NCBI RefSeq assembly: GCF_000026225.1
Contig: NC_011740.1
Location: 4,030,001 to 4,094,000 of the forward strand
DNA: 64,000 bases
DNA from: Escherichia fergusonii ATCC 35469
Lineage (GTDB): Bacteria > Pseudomonadota > Gammaproteobacteria > Enterobacterales > Enterobacteriaceae
Reading direction: 5' to 3'
Position numbers and translations under genes: made by a program. Position 1 is the stretch's first letter, and each line of letters begins with the position of its first letter. The notes beneath the pieces were generated by a model. That model was not told where the DNA came from. It did no database searches and was given only the letters and a program-made list of their open reading frames with translations. Positions 1 to 9,292 of the stretch are shown one piece after another.

Positions 1-662
1 AACATCTGAACATTATGATTACCGCCGGTCCGACGCGTGAACCGCTTGACCCGGTGCGTTATATCTCTAATCACAGCTCCGGCAAGATGGGGTTTGCTAT
101 CGCTGCTGCTGCTGCCCGTCGTGGCGCGAACGTCACGCTGGTATCAGGTCCGGTTTCACTACCGACGCCACCGTTTGTTAAACGTGTTGATGTGATGACT
201 GCGCTGGAAATGGAAGCGGCCGTGAATGCTTCTGTACAGCAGCAAAATATTTTTATCGGTTGCGCCGCCGTGGCGGATTATCGCGCAGCTACCGTGGCCC
301 CAGAGAAAATCAAAAAGCAGGCCACGCAGGGTGATGAATTAACAATAAAAATGGTTAAAAACCCCGATATCGTCGCAGGCGTTGCCGCACTAAAAGACCA
401 TCGACCCTACGTCGTTGGATTTGCCGCCGAAACAAATAATGTGGAAGAATACGCCCGGCAAAAACGTATCCGTAAAAACCTTGATCTGATCTGTGCGAAC
501 GATGTTTCTCAGCCAACTCAAGGATTTAACAGCGACAACAACGCATTACACCTTTTCTGGCAGGACGGAGATAAAGTCTTACCGCTTGAGCGCAAAGAGC
601 TCCTTGGCCAATTATTACTCGACGAGATCGTGACCCGTTATGATGAAAAAAATCGACGTTAA
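1..662 (+). CDS. coaBC: CoaBC, C-terminal (CoaB) part, 5' end outside window
   Basis: Bifunctional phosphopantothenoylcysteine decarboxylase / phosphopantothenate-cysteine ligase of coenzyme A synthesis. Only about the last 220 codons are present; the frame is open from base 3, so the left edge cuts the gene. What remains is the CTP-dependent ligase domain (CoaB): the start [14 protein letters not shown], the loop CAAVADY and the lysine motif KIKK that binds substrate in this family are all visible. The last 23 bases overlap dut, the usual enterobacterial arrangement. The stop follows DEKNRR. The flavin decarboxylase half cannot be judged here. Confidence 0.97.
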
Positions 663-1098
663 GATTCTGGACCCGCGCGTTGGGAAGGAATTTCCGCTCC
701 CGACTTATGCCACCTCTGGCTCTGCCGGACTTGACCTGCGTGCCTGTCTCGACGACGCCGTAGAACTGGCTCCGGGTGACACTACGCTGGTTCCGACCGG
801 GCTGGCGATTCATATTGCCGATCCTTCACTGGCGGCAATGATGCTGCCGCGCTCCGGATTGGGACATAAGCACGGTATCGTGCTCGGTAACCTGGTAGGA
901 TTAATCGATTCTGACTATCAGGGCCAGTTGATGATCTCTGTGTGGAACCGTGGTCAGGACAGCTTCACCATTCAACCTGGCGAACGTATCGCCCAAATGA
1001 TTTTTGTTCCGGTAGTACAGGCTGAATTTAATCTGGTGGAAGATTTCGACGCCACCGACCGCGGTGAAGGCGGCTTTGGTCACTCTGGTCGTCAGTAA
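640..1098 (+). CDS. dut: dUTP diphosphatase (dUTPase)
   Basis: Hydrolyses dUTP to dUMP and pyrophosphate, keeping uracil out of DNA and supplying dUMP for thymidylate synthesis. All five trimeric dUTPase motifs are present in order: [32 protein letters not shown] (with the catalytic aspartate), GERIAQMIF and the glycine-rich tail [10 protein letters not shown]. The 152-residue length is that of E. coli Dut. Starting at the first ATG of ATGATG gives a 23-bp overlap with coaBC; starting one codon later is equally possible. Probably translated from the coaBC transcript as well as its own. Confidence 0.98.
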
Positions 1099-1130
1099 CA
1101 CATACGCATCCGAATAACGTCATAACATAG

Positions 1131-1151
1131 CCGCAAACATTTCGTTTGCGG
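1131..1151 (+). other. Perfect hairpin between dut and slmA
   Basis: CCGCAAAC, a 5-base loop, then GTTTGCGG: eight perfect pairs in the 106-bp gap. No T-run follows, so it is a weak candidate for a terminator. It could be an RNA-stability or processing element between dut and slmA. Confidence 0.4.
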
Positions 1152-1204
1152 TCATAGCGTGGGTGCCGCCTGGCAAGTGCTTATTTTCAGGGGTATTTTG
1201 TAAC

Positions 1205-1801
1205 ATGGCAGAAAAACAAACTGCGAAAAGGAACCGTCGCGAAGAAATACTTCAGTCTCTGGCGCTGATGCTGGAATCCAGCGATGGAAGCCAACGTATC
1301 ACGACGGCAAAACTGGCCGCCTCTGTCGGCGTTTCCGAAGCGGCACTGTATCGCCACTTCCCCAGTAAGACCCGCATGTTCGATAGCCTGATTGAGTTTA
1401 TCGAAGATAGCCTGATTACTCGCATCAATCTGATTCTGAAAGATGAGAAGGACACCACAGCGCGCCTGCGTCTGATCGTGTTGTTGCTCCTCGGTTTTGG
1501 TGAGCGTAATCCTGGCCTGACCCGAATCCTTACCGGGCATGCGCTGATGTTTGAACAAGACCGCCTGCAAGGGCGCATCAACCAACTGTTCGAGCGTATT
1601 GAAGCGCAGTTGCGTCAGGTATTGCGTGAAAAGAGAATGCGTGAGGGTGAAGGTTACACCACCGATGAAACACTGCTGGCAAGCCAGTTGCTGGCATTTT
1701 GTGAAGGTATGCTGTCACGCTTTGTCCGCAGCGAATTTAAATACCGCCCGACAGATGATTTTGACGCCCGCTGGCCGCTGATTGCCGCGCAGTTGCAGTA
1801 A
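1205..1801 (+). CDS. slmA: Nucleoid occlusion factor SlmA (TetR family)
   Basis: DNA-binding protein that sits on SlmA sites spread over the chromosome outside Ter and blocks FtsZ ring assembly over the nucleoid. The N-terminal TetR-type helix-turn-helix is clear ([21 protein letters not shown], split around residues 27-47), followed by the all-helical dimerisation and FtsZ-binding region. I start at the ATG giving [10 protein letters not shown], 198 residues, the family length; an upstream in-frame ATG adds 14 residues without family support. The older name of this locus is ttk. A strong hairpin terminator follows, and the next gene runs in the opposite direction. Confidence 0.97.
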
Positions 1802-1811
1802 TTCTCCCAAA

Positions 1812-1845
1812 CGTTCAGGCAGAAACGTCTGCCTGACGCTTTTCT
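1812..1845 (+). terminator. Rho-independent terminator of slmA (possibly bidirectional)
   Basis: CAGGCAGA, loop AACG, TCTGCCTG is a perfect 8-bp stem, extended by CG/CG outside, followed by CGCTTTTCTT. It separates slmA from the convergent retron reverse transcriptase gene, whose stop codon begins at its end. Confidence 0.85.
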
Positions 1846-2804
1846 TACCATACCACCAGCATTCGCTTTACACCCTCCCTCGCCTGTTTAAAACCCTCAT
1901 CCTCAGGATTGATTTGCAATAACCAGTTTATTCTTCCCTGCAAAGCATAAAGATACGCCGTTGCCTGTGCATGAAGATCGCCAGAAGAATCAAGCTCACC
2001 ACGACGACTAAGATGCGAAATGACGCCATATTTTTGGCACAAATGTACTTCCTGACGCAGTGCCCTCCGCGCTTCGCGGGCGAGTTGTGGTTTGTGATTA
2101 ACAACAATCCCGGTTACTTGCTGGTGCTTACAGGCCGCGACCAGGCAGCTTTTGCGTTGATTGAGGTTCAGGCCCAGCTCCGCTAACAATCCGCACACTT
2201 TATTTTTAACCAGGCGGGCATTGAAGTGACCGGAAAAGGTCATGTCATCACAGTAGCGGGTGTAGGTAATTCCCCGAGCCTGACACCATTCCCCTATGCG
2301 CTCATCAAAACGGCACATCACAAGATTGGAAATGGCAGGCGAAGTTGGTGCCCCCTGCGGTAACGCGTCGTTATAGCAACAAAGCCAGGTCAGCATGGTT
2401 ACCACATTGCGTGGCAACTGGGCCTGGCGAAACACACGCCAGACCTGTAACCAGCTAATGCTATCGAAAAAGTTTTCGATATCGAGTTTCAGGATCTGCG
2501 GCTGTTGGCAGTGAGGCTGCGCATTGCTGACGATTGGGCAACCCGGCCGGTAGGCGGTAGCAAAAGAGGAAAGTGGAAATTGTGAAAGGACGTTCTTAAG
2601 AATGTTGCGCTGTACGGTTTTGAGCAAGTAATCAGGGGCTAACACCAGCCGCTGACCACCGTGGCGTTTAGAAAGAATAATGCGTCGGTAATGGCGTCCG
2701 GCATGATTACTGAGCGCATACAGCCGCTGTATTTCTTTATCGGCGCTCCAGCCCGGCGAGCCGAACAAATCGAGCGCCAGAAGGGTTATCCGGGTAGCAT
2801 CCAT
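1845..2804 (-). CDS. Retron reverse transcriptase (Ec107-like)
   Basis: Reverse transcriptase of a bacterial retron, which copies part of its own non-coding RNA into multicopy single-stranded DNA (msDNA) joined to RNA. Retron features are visible: NAxxH (NAQPH, 94-98), the catalytic block LDIENFF (Asp108), LPQGAPTSP (148-156), the active-site box YCDD (184-187, where most retrons have YADD) and the domain-7 VTG (230-232). From ATG 2804 the protein has 319 residues; an ATG four codons upstream is possible. An msr-msd region lies just upstream on the same strand. The site between pyrE and slmA (ttk) is where I recall retron Ec107 (Eco5) being described, and that RT is also about 319 residues. 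No effector gene adjoins it. Confidence 0.95.
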   Translation of the reverse strand: MDATRITLLALDLFGSPGWSADKEIQRLYALSNHAGRHYRRIILSKRHGGQRLVLAPDYLLKTVQRNILKNVLSQFPLSSFATAYRPGCPIVSNAQPHCQQPQILKLDIENFFDSISWLQVWRVFRQAQLPRNVVTMLTWLCCYNDALPQGAPTSPAISNLVMCRFDERIGEWCQARGITYTRYCDDMTFSGHFNARLVKNKVCGLLAELGLNLNQRKSCLVAACKHQQVTGIVVNHKPQLAREARRALRQEVHLCQKYGVISHLSRRGELDSSGDLHAQATAYLYALQGRINWLLQINPEDEGFKQAREGVKRMLVVW

Positions 2805-2836
2805 TCCACTCTCCACATCACGGCGGCCAAAAGAGG

Positions 2837-2853
2837 CGCCAACAGCAGCAATA
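2837..2853 (-). repeat. Retron inverted repeat a2
   Basis: TATTGCTGCTGTTGGCG on the minus strand, partner of a1. It ends about 30 bases before the RT start codon, so a2 lies between the msd and the coding sequence as in other retrons. Confidence 0.85.
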
Positions 2854-3013
2854 CCATCAAACCATCCCGAAGGCGCGTAACTGTACTGAGCGCGTCAGCG
2901 CGACGTACGCGAAGCGTACTTAAGTACAATGAAGCGGCTTTGGGTATATAGACAAACTACTGGCGTTAAGTCGGCGACTCGCCGACCCTCCCGGCACAAA
3001 AGGCCGGAAACGC

Positions 3014-3030
3014 TATTGCCACTGCTGGCG
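3014..3030 (-). repeat. Retron inverted repeat a1
   Basis: CGCCAGCAGTGGCAATA on the minus strand. It pairs with a2 over all 17 positions, 14 as Watson-Crick pairs and three as G-U pairs. This stem brings the branching G next to the msd start. Confidence 0.85.
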
Positions 3031-3101
3031 AAAGCAGATTAACACGATATCTTAAAGCGCATCACGCTGCGCGCTCTAAAAAACCTGCGCAACGCATATT
3101 A

Positions 3102-3743
3102 TTAAACGCCAAACTCTTCGCGATAGGCCTTAACCGCCGCCAGATGTTCCGCCATTTCTGGCTTCTCTTCCAGATAAGCAATCAAGTCTTTCAGGGTGAT
3201 GATAGAGATCACTTTGCAGTTGTAATCACGTTCAACTTCCTGAATTGCCGAAATCTCGCCGCGCCCCCGTTCCTGACGATCGAGTGAAATCAATACGCCA
3301 GCAAGCGTCGCGCCATTGGCCTGAATAATTTCCATCGACTCGCGAATCGCCGTTCCGGCGGTGATCACATCATCCACCAGCATTACGCGTCCTTGTAACG
3401 CGCTACCGACCAGATTGCCGCCTTCACCGTGGTCTTTTGCTTCTTTGCGGTTAAAGCAGTACGGCAGGTCCAGGTCATGATGCTCCGCCAGCGCCACGGC
3501 AGTTGTGGTGGCAATCGGGATCCCTTTGTAAGCAGGGCCAAACAGCAGATCGAACTCAATACCGGAATCCACCAATGCTTCAGCGTAAAAACGGCCTAAC
3601 AGTGCCAAGTCGCGCCCGGTATTAAACAGCCCGGCGTTGAAGAAATAGGGGCTTTTGCGCCCGGACTTCAGCGTAAACTCGCCAAACTTTAACACCTGCT
3701 TGCTAAGCGCAAATTCAATAAACTGGCGCTGATATGGTTTCAT
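3102..3743 (-). CDS. pyrE: Orotate phosphoribosyltransferase
   Basis: Converts orotate and PRPP to orotidine 5'-monophosphate, the fifth step of pyrimidine synthesis. The PRPP-binding signature [13 protein letters not shown] is present near residues 119-131. Starting at MKPYQRQF gives 213 residues, the E. coli length; an upstream ATG would add five. It follows rph on the same strand, with an attenuator in the 65-bp gap. Downstream the transcript has no obvious terminator before the retron, so some retron RNA may come from rph-pyrE read-through. Confidence 0.98.
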
Positions 3744-3775
3744 GCCTTCGCTCCTCATCTTACTTTTCTACAGAC

Positions 3776-3803
3776 AAAAAAAAGGCGACTCATCAGTCGC
3801 CTT
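3776..3803 (-). terminator. pyrE attenuator
   Basis: On the minus strand AAGGCGACT-GATG-AGTCGCCTT is a perfect 9-bp stem followed by a run of eight T. It lies 33 bases before the pyrE start and just after the rph stop. In E. coli, translation of the end of rph tightly behind RNA polymerase relieves this terminator when UTP is low. The full-length rph seen here should keep that coupling intact. Confidence 0.93.
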
Positions 3804-3808
3804 AAAAA

Positions 3809-4525
3809 TCAGTTTGCCAGCGCCGCCTTCTGCGTCGCTACAATGGATTCGATTCCCCCTCGGGCCAGCGCCAACAAGGTGAGTAATTCTTCGTGGGTGA
3901 ACGGTTCGCCTTCTGCCGTCCCCTGCACTTCAATGATGCGCCCGTCTTCGGTCATCACTACGTTCATGTCGGTCTCTGCGGCAGAGTCTTCAACGTATTC
4001 CAGATCGCAAACCGCTTCGCCGTTCACAATCCCGACAGAAACCGCGGCTACCATCCCTTTCATCGGATTGGTTTTCAGCTTACCGTTTTCCACCAGCTTC
4101 TGTAGCGCATCTGCCAGCGCCACGCAGGCACCCGTAATCGACGCGGTACGAGTGCCACCATCAGCCTGAAGCACGTCGCAGTCCAGCGTAATGGTGAACT
4201 CACCCAGCGCTTTCAAATCTACTGCCGCGCGAAGAGCACGGGCGATCAGACGCTGGATTTCCATTGTGCGTCCACCCTGCTTACCTTTCGCTGCTTCACG
4301 CGCGTTACGGGTGTGGGTAGAACGTGGCAGCATGCCGTACTCTGCGGTGATCCAGCCCTGGCCCTGACCTTTCAGGAAGCGCGGCACGCCTTCTTCAATA
4401 GAGGCGGTACACAATACTTTGGTATCGCCAAATTCGACCAGCACCGAGCCTTCTGCATGTTTTGTATAGTTACGAGTCAGGGTAACGGGACGCACCTGAT
4501 TATTGCTACGGCCTGCTGGACGCAT
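3809..4525 (-). CDS. rph: RNase PH, full length
   Basis: Phosphorolytic 3'-5' exoribonuclease that trims tRNA 3' ends. The product from MRPAGRSNNQVR is 238 residues and ends IVATQKAALAN, the wild-type length. K-12 MG1655 carries the rph-1 frameshift that shortens the protein and weakens pyrE expression; that lesion is absent here. The RNase PH core (RPVTLTRNYTKHAEGSV start, GVPRFLKGQGQGW, DCDVLQADGGTRTA) is complete. It is the first gene of the rph-pyrE operon and is divergent from yicC. Confidence 0.97.
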   Translation of the reverse strand: MRPAGRSNNQVRPVTLTRNYTKHAEGSVLVEFGDTKVLCTASIEEGVPRFLKGQGQGWITAEYGMLPRSTHTRNAREAAKGKQGGRTMEIQRLIARALRAAVDLKALGEFTITLDCDVLQADGGTRTASITGACVALADALQKLVENGKLKTNPMKGMVAAVSVGIVNGEAVCDLEYVEDSAAETDMNVVMTEDGRIIEVQGTAEGEPFTHEELLTLLALARGGIESIVATQKAALAN

Positions 4526-4651
4526 ATTGAAATCTCCGGCTTGAAACAAATGTGGCTGCGCATTATACGGACTTCCGGCGGTTATTCCTATCCTGACAAG
4601 GCATCGATGGCTATAATCCTTCCACCTCTCCTTTTATAAACAGGAACGTCT

Positions 4652-5515
4652 ATGATCCGCAGTATGACCGCCTACGCCCGGCGTGAAATCAAGGGTGAAT
4701 GGGGGAGCGCAACCTGGGAAATGCGCTCGGTAAACCAGCGTTATCTGGAAACTTACTTTCGTCTGCCGGAGCAGTTCCGTAGCCTTGAACCTGTCGTTCG
4801 CGAGCGTATTCGTTCTCGCCTGACGCGTGGTAAAGTGGAATGTACCCTGCGCTATGAGCCAGATGTCAGCGCACAAGGTGAGCTGATCCTCAACGAAAAA
4901 CTGGCTAAACAGCTGGTAACTGCCGCGAACTGGGTAAAAATGCAGAGTGACGAAGGGGAAATCAACCCGGTTGATATTCTCCGTTGGCCAGGCGTGATGG
5001 CAGCCCAGGAGCAGGATCTCGACGCGATTGCTGCTGAAATTCTCGCGGCGCTGGATGGTACGCTGGATGACTTTATCGTCGCGCGCGAAACCGAAGGTCA
5101 GGCGCTGAAAGCATTGATCGAGCAGCGTCTGGAAGGCGTTACCGCCGAAGTGGTCAAAGTCCGCGCCCATATGCCGGAAATCCTGCAATGGCAGCGTGAG
5201 CGTCTGGTCGCGAAGCTGGAAGATGCTCAGGTTCAGTTGGAAAACAACCGTCTGGAGCAGGAGTTGGTTCTGCTGGCACAACGAATTGACGTTGCCGAAG
5301 AGCTGGACCGCCTCGAAGCGCATGTTAAAGAGACCTACAACATTCTGAAGAAAAAAGAAGCGGTTGGCCGTCGTCTGGACTTTATGATGCAGGAGTTCAA
5401 CCGCGAGTCGAACACTCTTGCTTCGAAGTCTATCAATGCCGAAGTGACAAACTCTGCCATCGAGCTGAAAGTGTTGATTGAGCAGATGCGCGAGCAGATT
5501 CAGAATATCGAGTAA
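4652..5515 (+). CDS. yicC: YicC/YloC family endoribonuclease
   Basis: Conserved 287-residue protein with the family start MIRSMTAYARREIKGEWG and the C-terminal signature KEAVGRRLDFMMQEFNRESNT. The family has been described as endoribonucleases affecting small-RNA turnover; the active site cannot be checked here. It is preceded by the divergent rph promoter region and stands alone. In K-12 the next gene is the SOS gene dinD, which is not found downstream here. Confidence 0.95.
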   Translation: MIRSMTAYARREIKGEWGSATWEMRSVNQRYLETYFRLPEQFRSLEPVVRERIRSRLTRGKVECTLRYEPDVSAQGELILNEKLAKQLVTAANWVKMQSDEGEINPVDILRWPGVMAAQEQDLDAIAAEILAALDGTLDDFIVARETEGQALKALIEQRLEGVTAEVVKVRAHMPEILQWQRERLVAKLEDAQVQLENNRLEQELVLLAQRIDVAEELDRLEAHVKETYNILKKKEAVGRRLDFMMQEFNRESNTLASKSINAEVTNSAIELKVLIEQMREQIQNIE

Positions 5516-5765
5516 ACAACATATCTCCGTAGGCCGTTGTTAATTACAGCGGCGCTACGCATATAATTTCGTCCTCACATTTAATTGCTCCATACTTTTT
5601 CTAATGCATTTTACTTATCACAAAATCAGAAAAATGCATTCACACTACAGAAAATAGCAATTTCACATAACTACAAATTATCAATTCATTCTCACCTTAA
5701 AAAATCTCAATCGTGACAGTGCGCGCAAATCGCTACTCTTCCGTGCAGTAAATCAGGGGGAGCCC
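5516..5765. other. AT-rich intergenic stretch, no gene seen
   Basis: 250 bp between yicC and yicG. The middle (about 5570-5705) is strongly AT-rich and contains no open frame of note. No LexA-type CTGT-N8-ACAG box is visible. This is the place where K-12 has dinD. The yicG ribosome site GGGGGAG ends a few bases before its ATG. Confidence 0.6.
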
Positions 5766-6383
5766 ATGCTGTTACACATTTTGTATTTGGTCGGCATTAC
5801 CGCCGAAGCGATGACGGGGGCGCTGGCGGCCGGACGGCGGCGCATGGATACATTTGGCGTAATTATTATTGCGACTGCTACCGCAATTGGCGGAGGGTCC
5901 GTGCGCGATATTCTGCTGGGCCATTATCCGCTCGGCTGGGTCAAACACCCGGAATATGTGATTATCGTCGCTACTGCTGCGGTGTTAACCACTATCTTTG
6001 CTCCCGTGATGCCTTACTTACGCAAAGTCTTTCTGGTGCTCGATGCGCTCGGGCTAGTGGTCTTTTCTATCATCGGCGCACAGGTTGCACTGGATATGGG
6101 CCATGGCCCTGTCATTGCAGTTGTCGCTGCTGTAACCACTGGTGTGTTTGGTGGTGTACTGCGTGATATGTTCTGTAAACGCATCCCGCTGGTATTCCAG
6201 AAAGAATTATATGCCGGTATTTCCTTTGCTTCTGCCGTCCTGTATATCGCGCTACAACACTATGTTGCCGACCATGATGTGGTGATTATCTCCACTTTGC
6301 TGTTCGGATTTGTAGCCCGCCTGTTGGCACTGCGTTTTAAGTTGGGGTTACCCGTCTTTTATTACAGCCACGAAGGCCACTAA
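5766..6383 (+). CDS. yicG: TRIC-type (UPF0126) membrane protein YicG
   Basis: Integral membrane protein of 205 residues with about seven hydrophobic segments, built from two repeats of the UPF0126 fold: GGGSVRDILLG near residues 41-51 and GGVLRDMFCKR near 128-138. Relatives are homotrimeric cation channels; the YicG substrate is not established to my knowledge, though glycine transport has been proposed. A strong GGGGGAG ribosome site precedes the ATG. The 3' end overlaps the convergent ligB stop by four bases. Confidence 0.9.
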   Translation: MLLHILYLVGITAEAMTGALAAGRRRMDTFGVIIIATATAIGGGSVRDILLGHYPLGWVKHPEYVIIVATAAVLTTIFAPVMPYLRKVFLVLDALGLVVFSIIGAQVALDMGHGPVIAVVAAVTTGVFGGVLRDMFCKRIPLVFQKELYAGISFASAVLYIALQHYVADHDVVIISTLLFGFVARLLALRFKLGLPVFYYSHEGH

Positions 6384-8065
6384 GGGGCAAAGCCCGGAAT
6401 CTGCTGAGCAGACATCCAACTGCTCAGCACACTAATATCTGAATCATCCCGCCATTTAATAACCTGACTGGCGCGTCGGGAACCTGTACCAGGTAACTGT
6501 TGCCAGTCTTGTTTTGTTTGACTCATAACTTGCTGCCATGAATCAAAGAGATGAGATTTTAATGCAGCCTGGGTTAGTGGTATTCCCATTGCCATCAGCC
6601 AGCGGGTAAATGGCTGCTTACGAGCCAGATTAAACTGATGCCATAACTGTGCGCTTTTACTTTTCGCGATCCCCGGCGTGTTCTGTAATTGCTCTGGCGT
6701 TAATAAAAGCCAGGAAAAGATATGCTCAAAGCGATGAGTCTGATGCAGCGCGCGCCAGCCCGCCTCACCAATTCCATCCAGCCCCAGAACCTGTTTTGAC
6801 CCCAGCCAGACTAAGCGTGAAATGAACTGTTCCCGACAAACATCAGAAGCAAAGTAGCAGGTCAACGAGTTAAAGCGGTTTTCTGGTGGTGTCGGTTTTG
6901 TGCGTTCTGTACCGCGCCAGACCACATTATCAATGCGAGGAATACCCTGCCCGGCAAGGCTGACGAGGATCTGATCACCAGGCGCAATATCCCACTCCTG
7001 CCAACGTCTGACAGAACCGATATTTACCCGCTGGACCCGTTTATCATCCAGCTTGATCGGAGCCAGCGATGCCACAACAGCGATTTTGCCACTCTTGCCC
7101 ACAGTAAAATGAATGGCATTTACCTCGGCAACTTGCGCAATGGGCGGATATTTCCATGCTGCCAGCCAGTCACCCTGTCCGGGCTGCCAGTGTCGGGAAT
7201 CTGGTTCTTTACCAACACGTACCACCACACCATCTGTCACGAAGGGCAGTTTTGTTTTCCACCACTCACTGCGTACTTGTTCAACTTCCCTGGCACTATT
7301 TACTTCACGGGTATATTGCTGCGTCAAAATAAATCCTGCAGCAGTCAATATCTGTAAACGCTCTGGTATCGACTGTGGACCATCAGGCCACGCCCAGATA
7401 AAAACACCCAGAGAATTGAGAGTGTCGGTATTCCCATGGCGCATCATCATCCCGGCAACTTTCGAACGCGCATTCATTCCCCCCATTTGCTGCTGAATGT
7501 GCCCTTCGCGCTGTAAATATATTTCGCCCTGTAAGGTGCTGTTTGCCAATGGTCCACTCACGTTTTGTGGCACTGACGGGATGAGGCGTAACCGTTGTGT
7601 CCAGTCTTCACCCTTCTAACCATTACCACGGCTAATTGCCTGGTTCAGTTTTCCATCGCGATAAACCAGCGTAACCGCAACTCCATCCACTTTGGGTTGT
7701 ACCCAAACGTCACGACGTGCACGCATCCATTGCTGAAGAGCATTTTTATCTGCCAGTTTACGGACACCAGTATGAGCAACAGGATGCATCACAGTGCCAC
7801 TAATCGGCGGCATCATCGTTTCACTGTCAGCATTATCACCAAAGCATCGTTGCCACTGTGCCAACCGGGCACTGAGCTGGTCGTAAACGTGATCCTCTAC
7901 CGTACTTTTTCCCTCTTTCCAGTAGGTATCGCTCCACTGCTTAAGTTGGAGCTGTAAGCGGGAGATCTCTTCGTTAGCACGGGCCGGAGGCCAATCCGGG
8001 CATACCGCCTGAGCTGAAGACATGCAGCATAAAATCCAAAGTAAGAGCGTTATCCATAATTTCAT
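6380..8065 (-). pseudogene. ligB: NAD-dependent DNA ligase LigB, split by an amber codon
   Basis: Second NAD-dependent DNA ligase of enterobacteria. The frame is uninterrupted except for one TAG at 7618-7616, codon 150, in the context ISRGNG-amber-KGEDWTQ, where I recall a TTG leucine in other E. coli. The upstream 149 residues hold a signal-like start and the adenylation motif KVDG (Lys125). The downstream part in the same frame holds the rest of the nucleotidyltransferase domain, the OB fold and the helix-hairpin-helix region, ending QQIPGFAP. Full length would be about 561 residues. Neither half should work alone, so ligase activity would need amber suppression or read-through. The housekeeping LigA is elsewhere. 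Confidence 0.9.
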
Positions 8066-8202
8066 TTTTACCTCCGCTGTTTTGCCTGGTAGGTATACAA
8101 CCTGAAGCGTTCAAAACCGAGCGGTAAAAATCCAGAGCGAGATGTTGCTTCCGAAGAATCGTCGCTGTTGCAGAAAATAGGCGGGAATTCAGGAAACAGG
8201 TT

Positions 8203-8944
<742 letters not shown>

Positions 8945-8998
8945 ACCTGATTTCAGTATCATGCCCAGTCATTTCTTCACCTGTGGAGCTTTTTAAGT

Positions 8999-9274
8999 AT
9001 GGCACGCGTAACTGTTCAGGACGCTGTAGAGAAAATTGGTAACCGTTTTGACCTGGTACTGGTCGCCGCGCGTCGCGCTCGTCAGATGCAGGTAGGCGGA
9101 AAGGATCCGCTGGTACCGGAAGAAAACGATAAAACCACAGTAATCGCGCTGCGCGAAATCGAAGAAGGTCTGATCAACAACCAGATCCTCGACGTTCGCG
9201 AACGCCAGGAACAGCAAGAGCAGGAAGCCGCTGAATTACAAGCCGTTACCGCTATTGCTGAAGGTCGTCGTTAA
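8999..9274 (+). CDS. rpoZ: RNA polymerase omega subunit
   Basis: The 91-residue omega chain, which helps assemble beta-prime into RNA polymerase and forms part of a ppGpp binding site. The start [20 protein letters not shown] matches E. coli omega as I remember it. GGAG lies upstream of the ATG. spoT begins 19 bases after the stop, so the two are cotranscribed. Confidence 0.98.
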
Positions 9275-9292
9275 TCACAAAGCGGGTCGCCC

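Larger units (their letters stand above)
2837..3030 (-). ncRNA. Retron msr-msd non-coding RNA
   Basis: Template and primer RNA of the retron, read on the minus strand into the RT gene. A 17-nt repeat a1 (3030-3014) pairs with a2 (2853-2837). Directly after a1 comes AGCG; the G at 3013 is the expected branching guanosine. The msr part then forms two hairpins: CCGGC/GCCGG (3007-2991) and a perfect GTCGGCG-AGT-CGCCGAC (2986-2970). The msd part up to a2 contains palindromes, including GTACGC-TTC-GCGTAC (2919-2905). From the base next to a2 (2854) to the end of the msr hairpin zone at about 2960 is roughly 107 nt, which would fit an msDNA of the Ec107 type. The boundaries are inferred, not measured. 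Confidence 0.88.

Noticed and set aside
526..813. Open frame antisense to coaBC/dut
   Set aside because: It lies wholly opposite two conserved genes, has no ribosome site and no recognisable protein features.
1163..1204. N-terminal extension of SlmA by 14 residues
   Set aside because: The extension is not seen in the family, and the 198-residue start fits E. coli SlmA.
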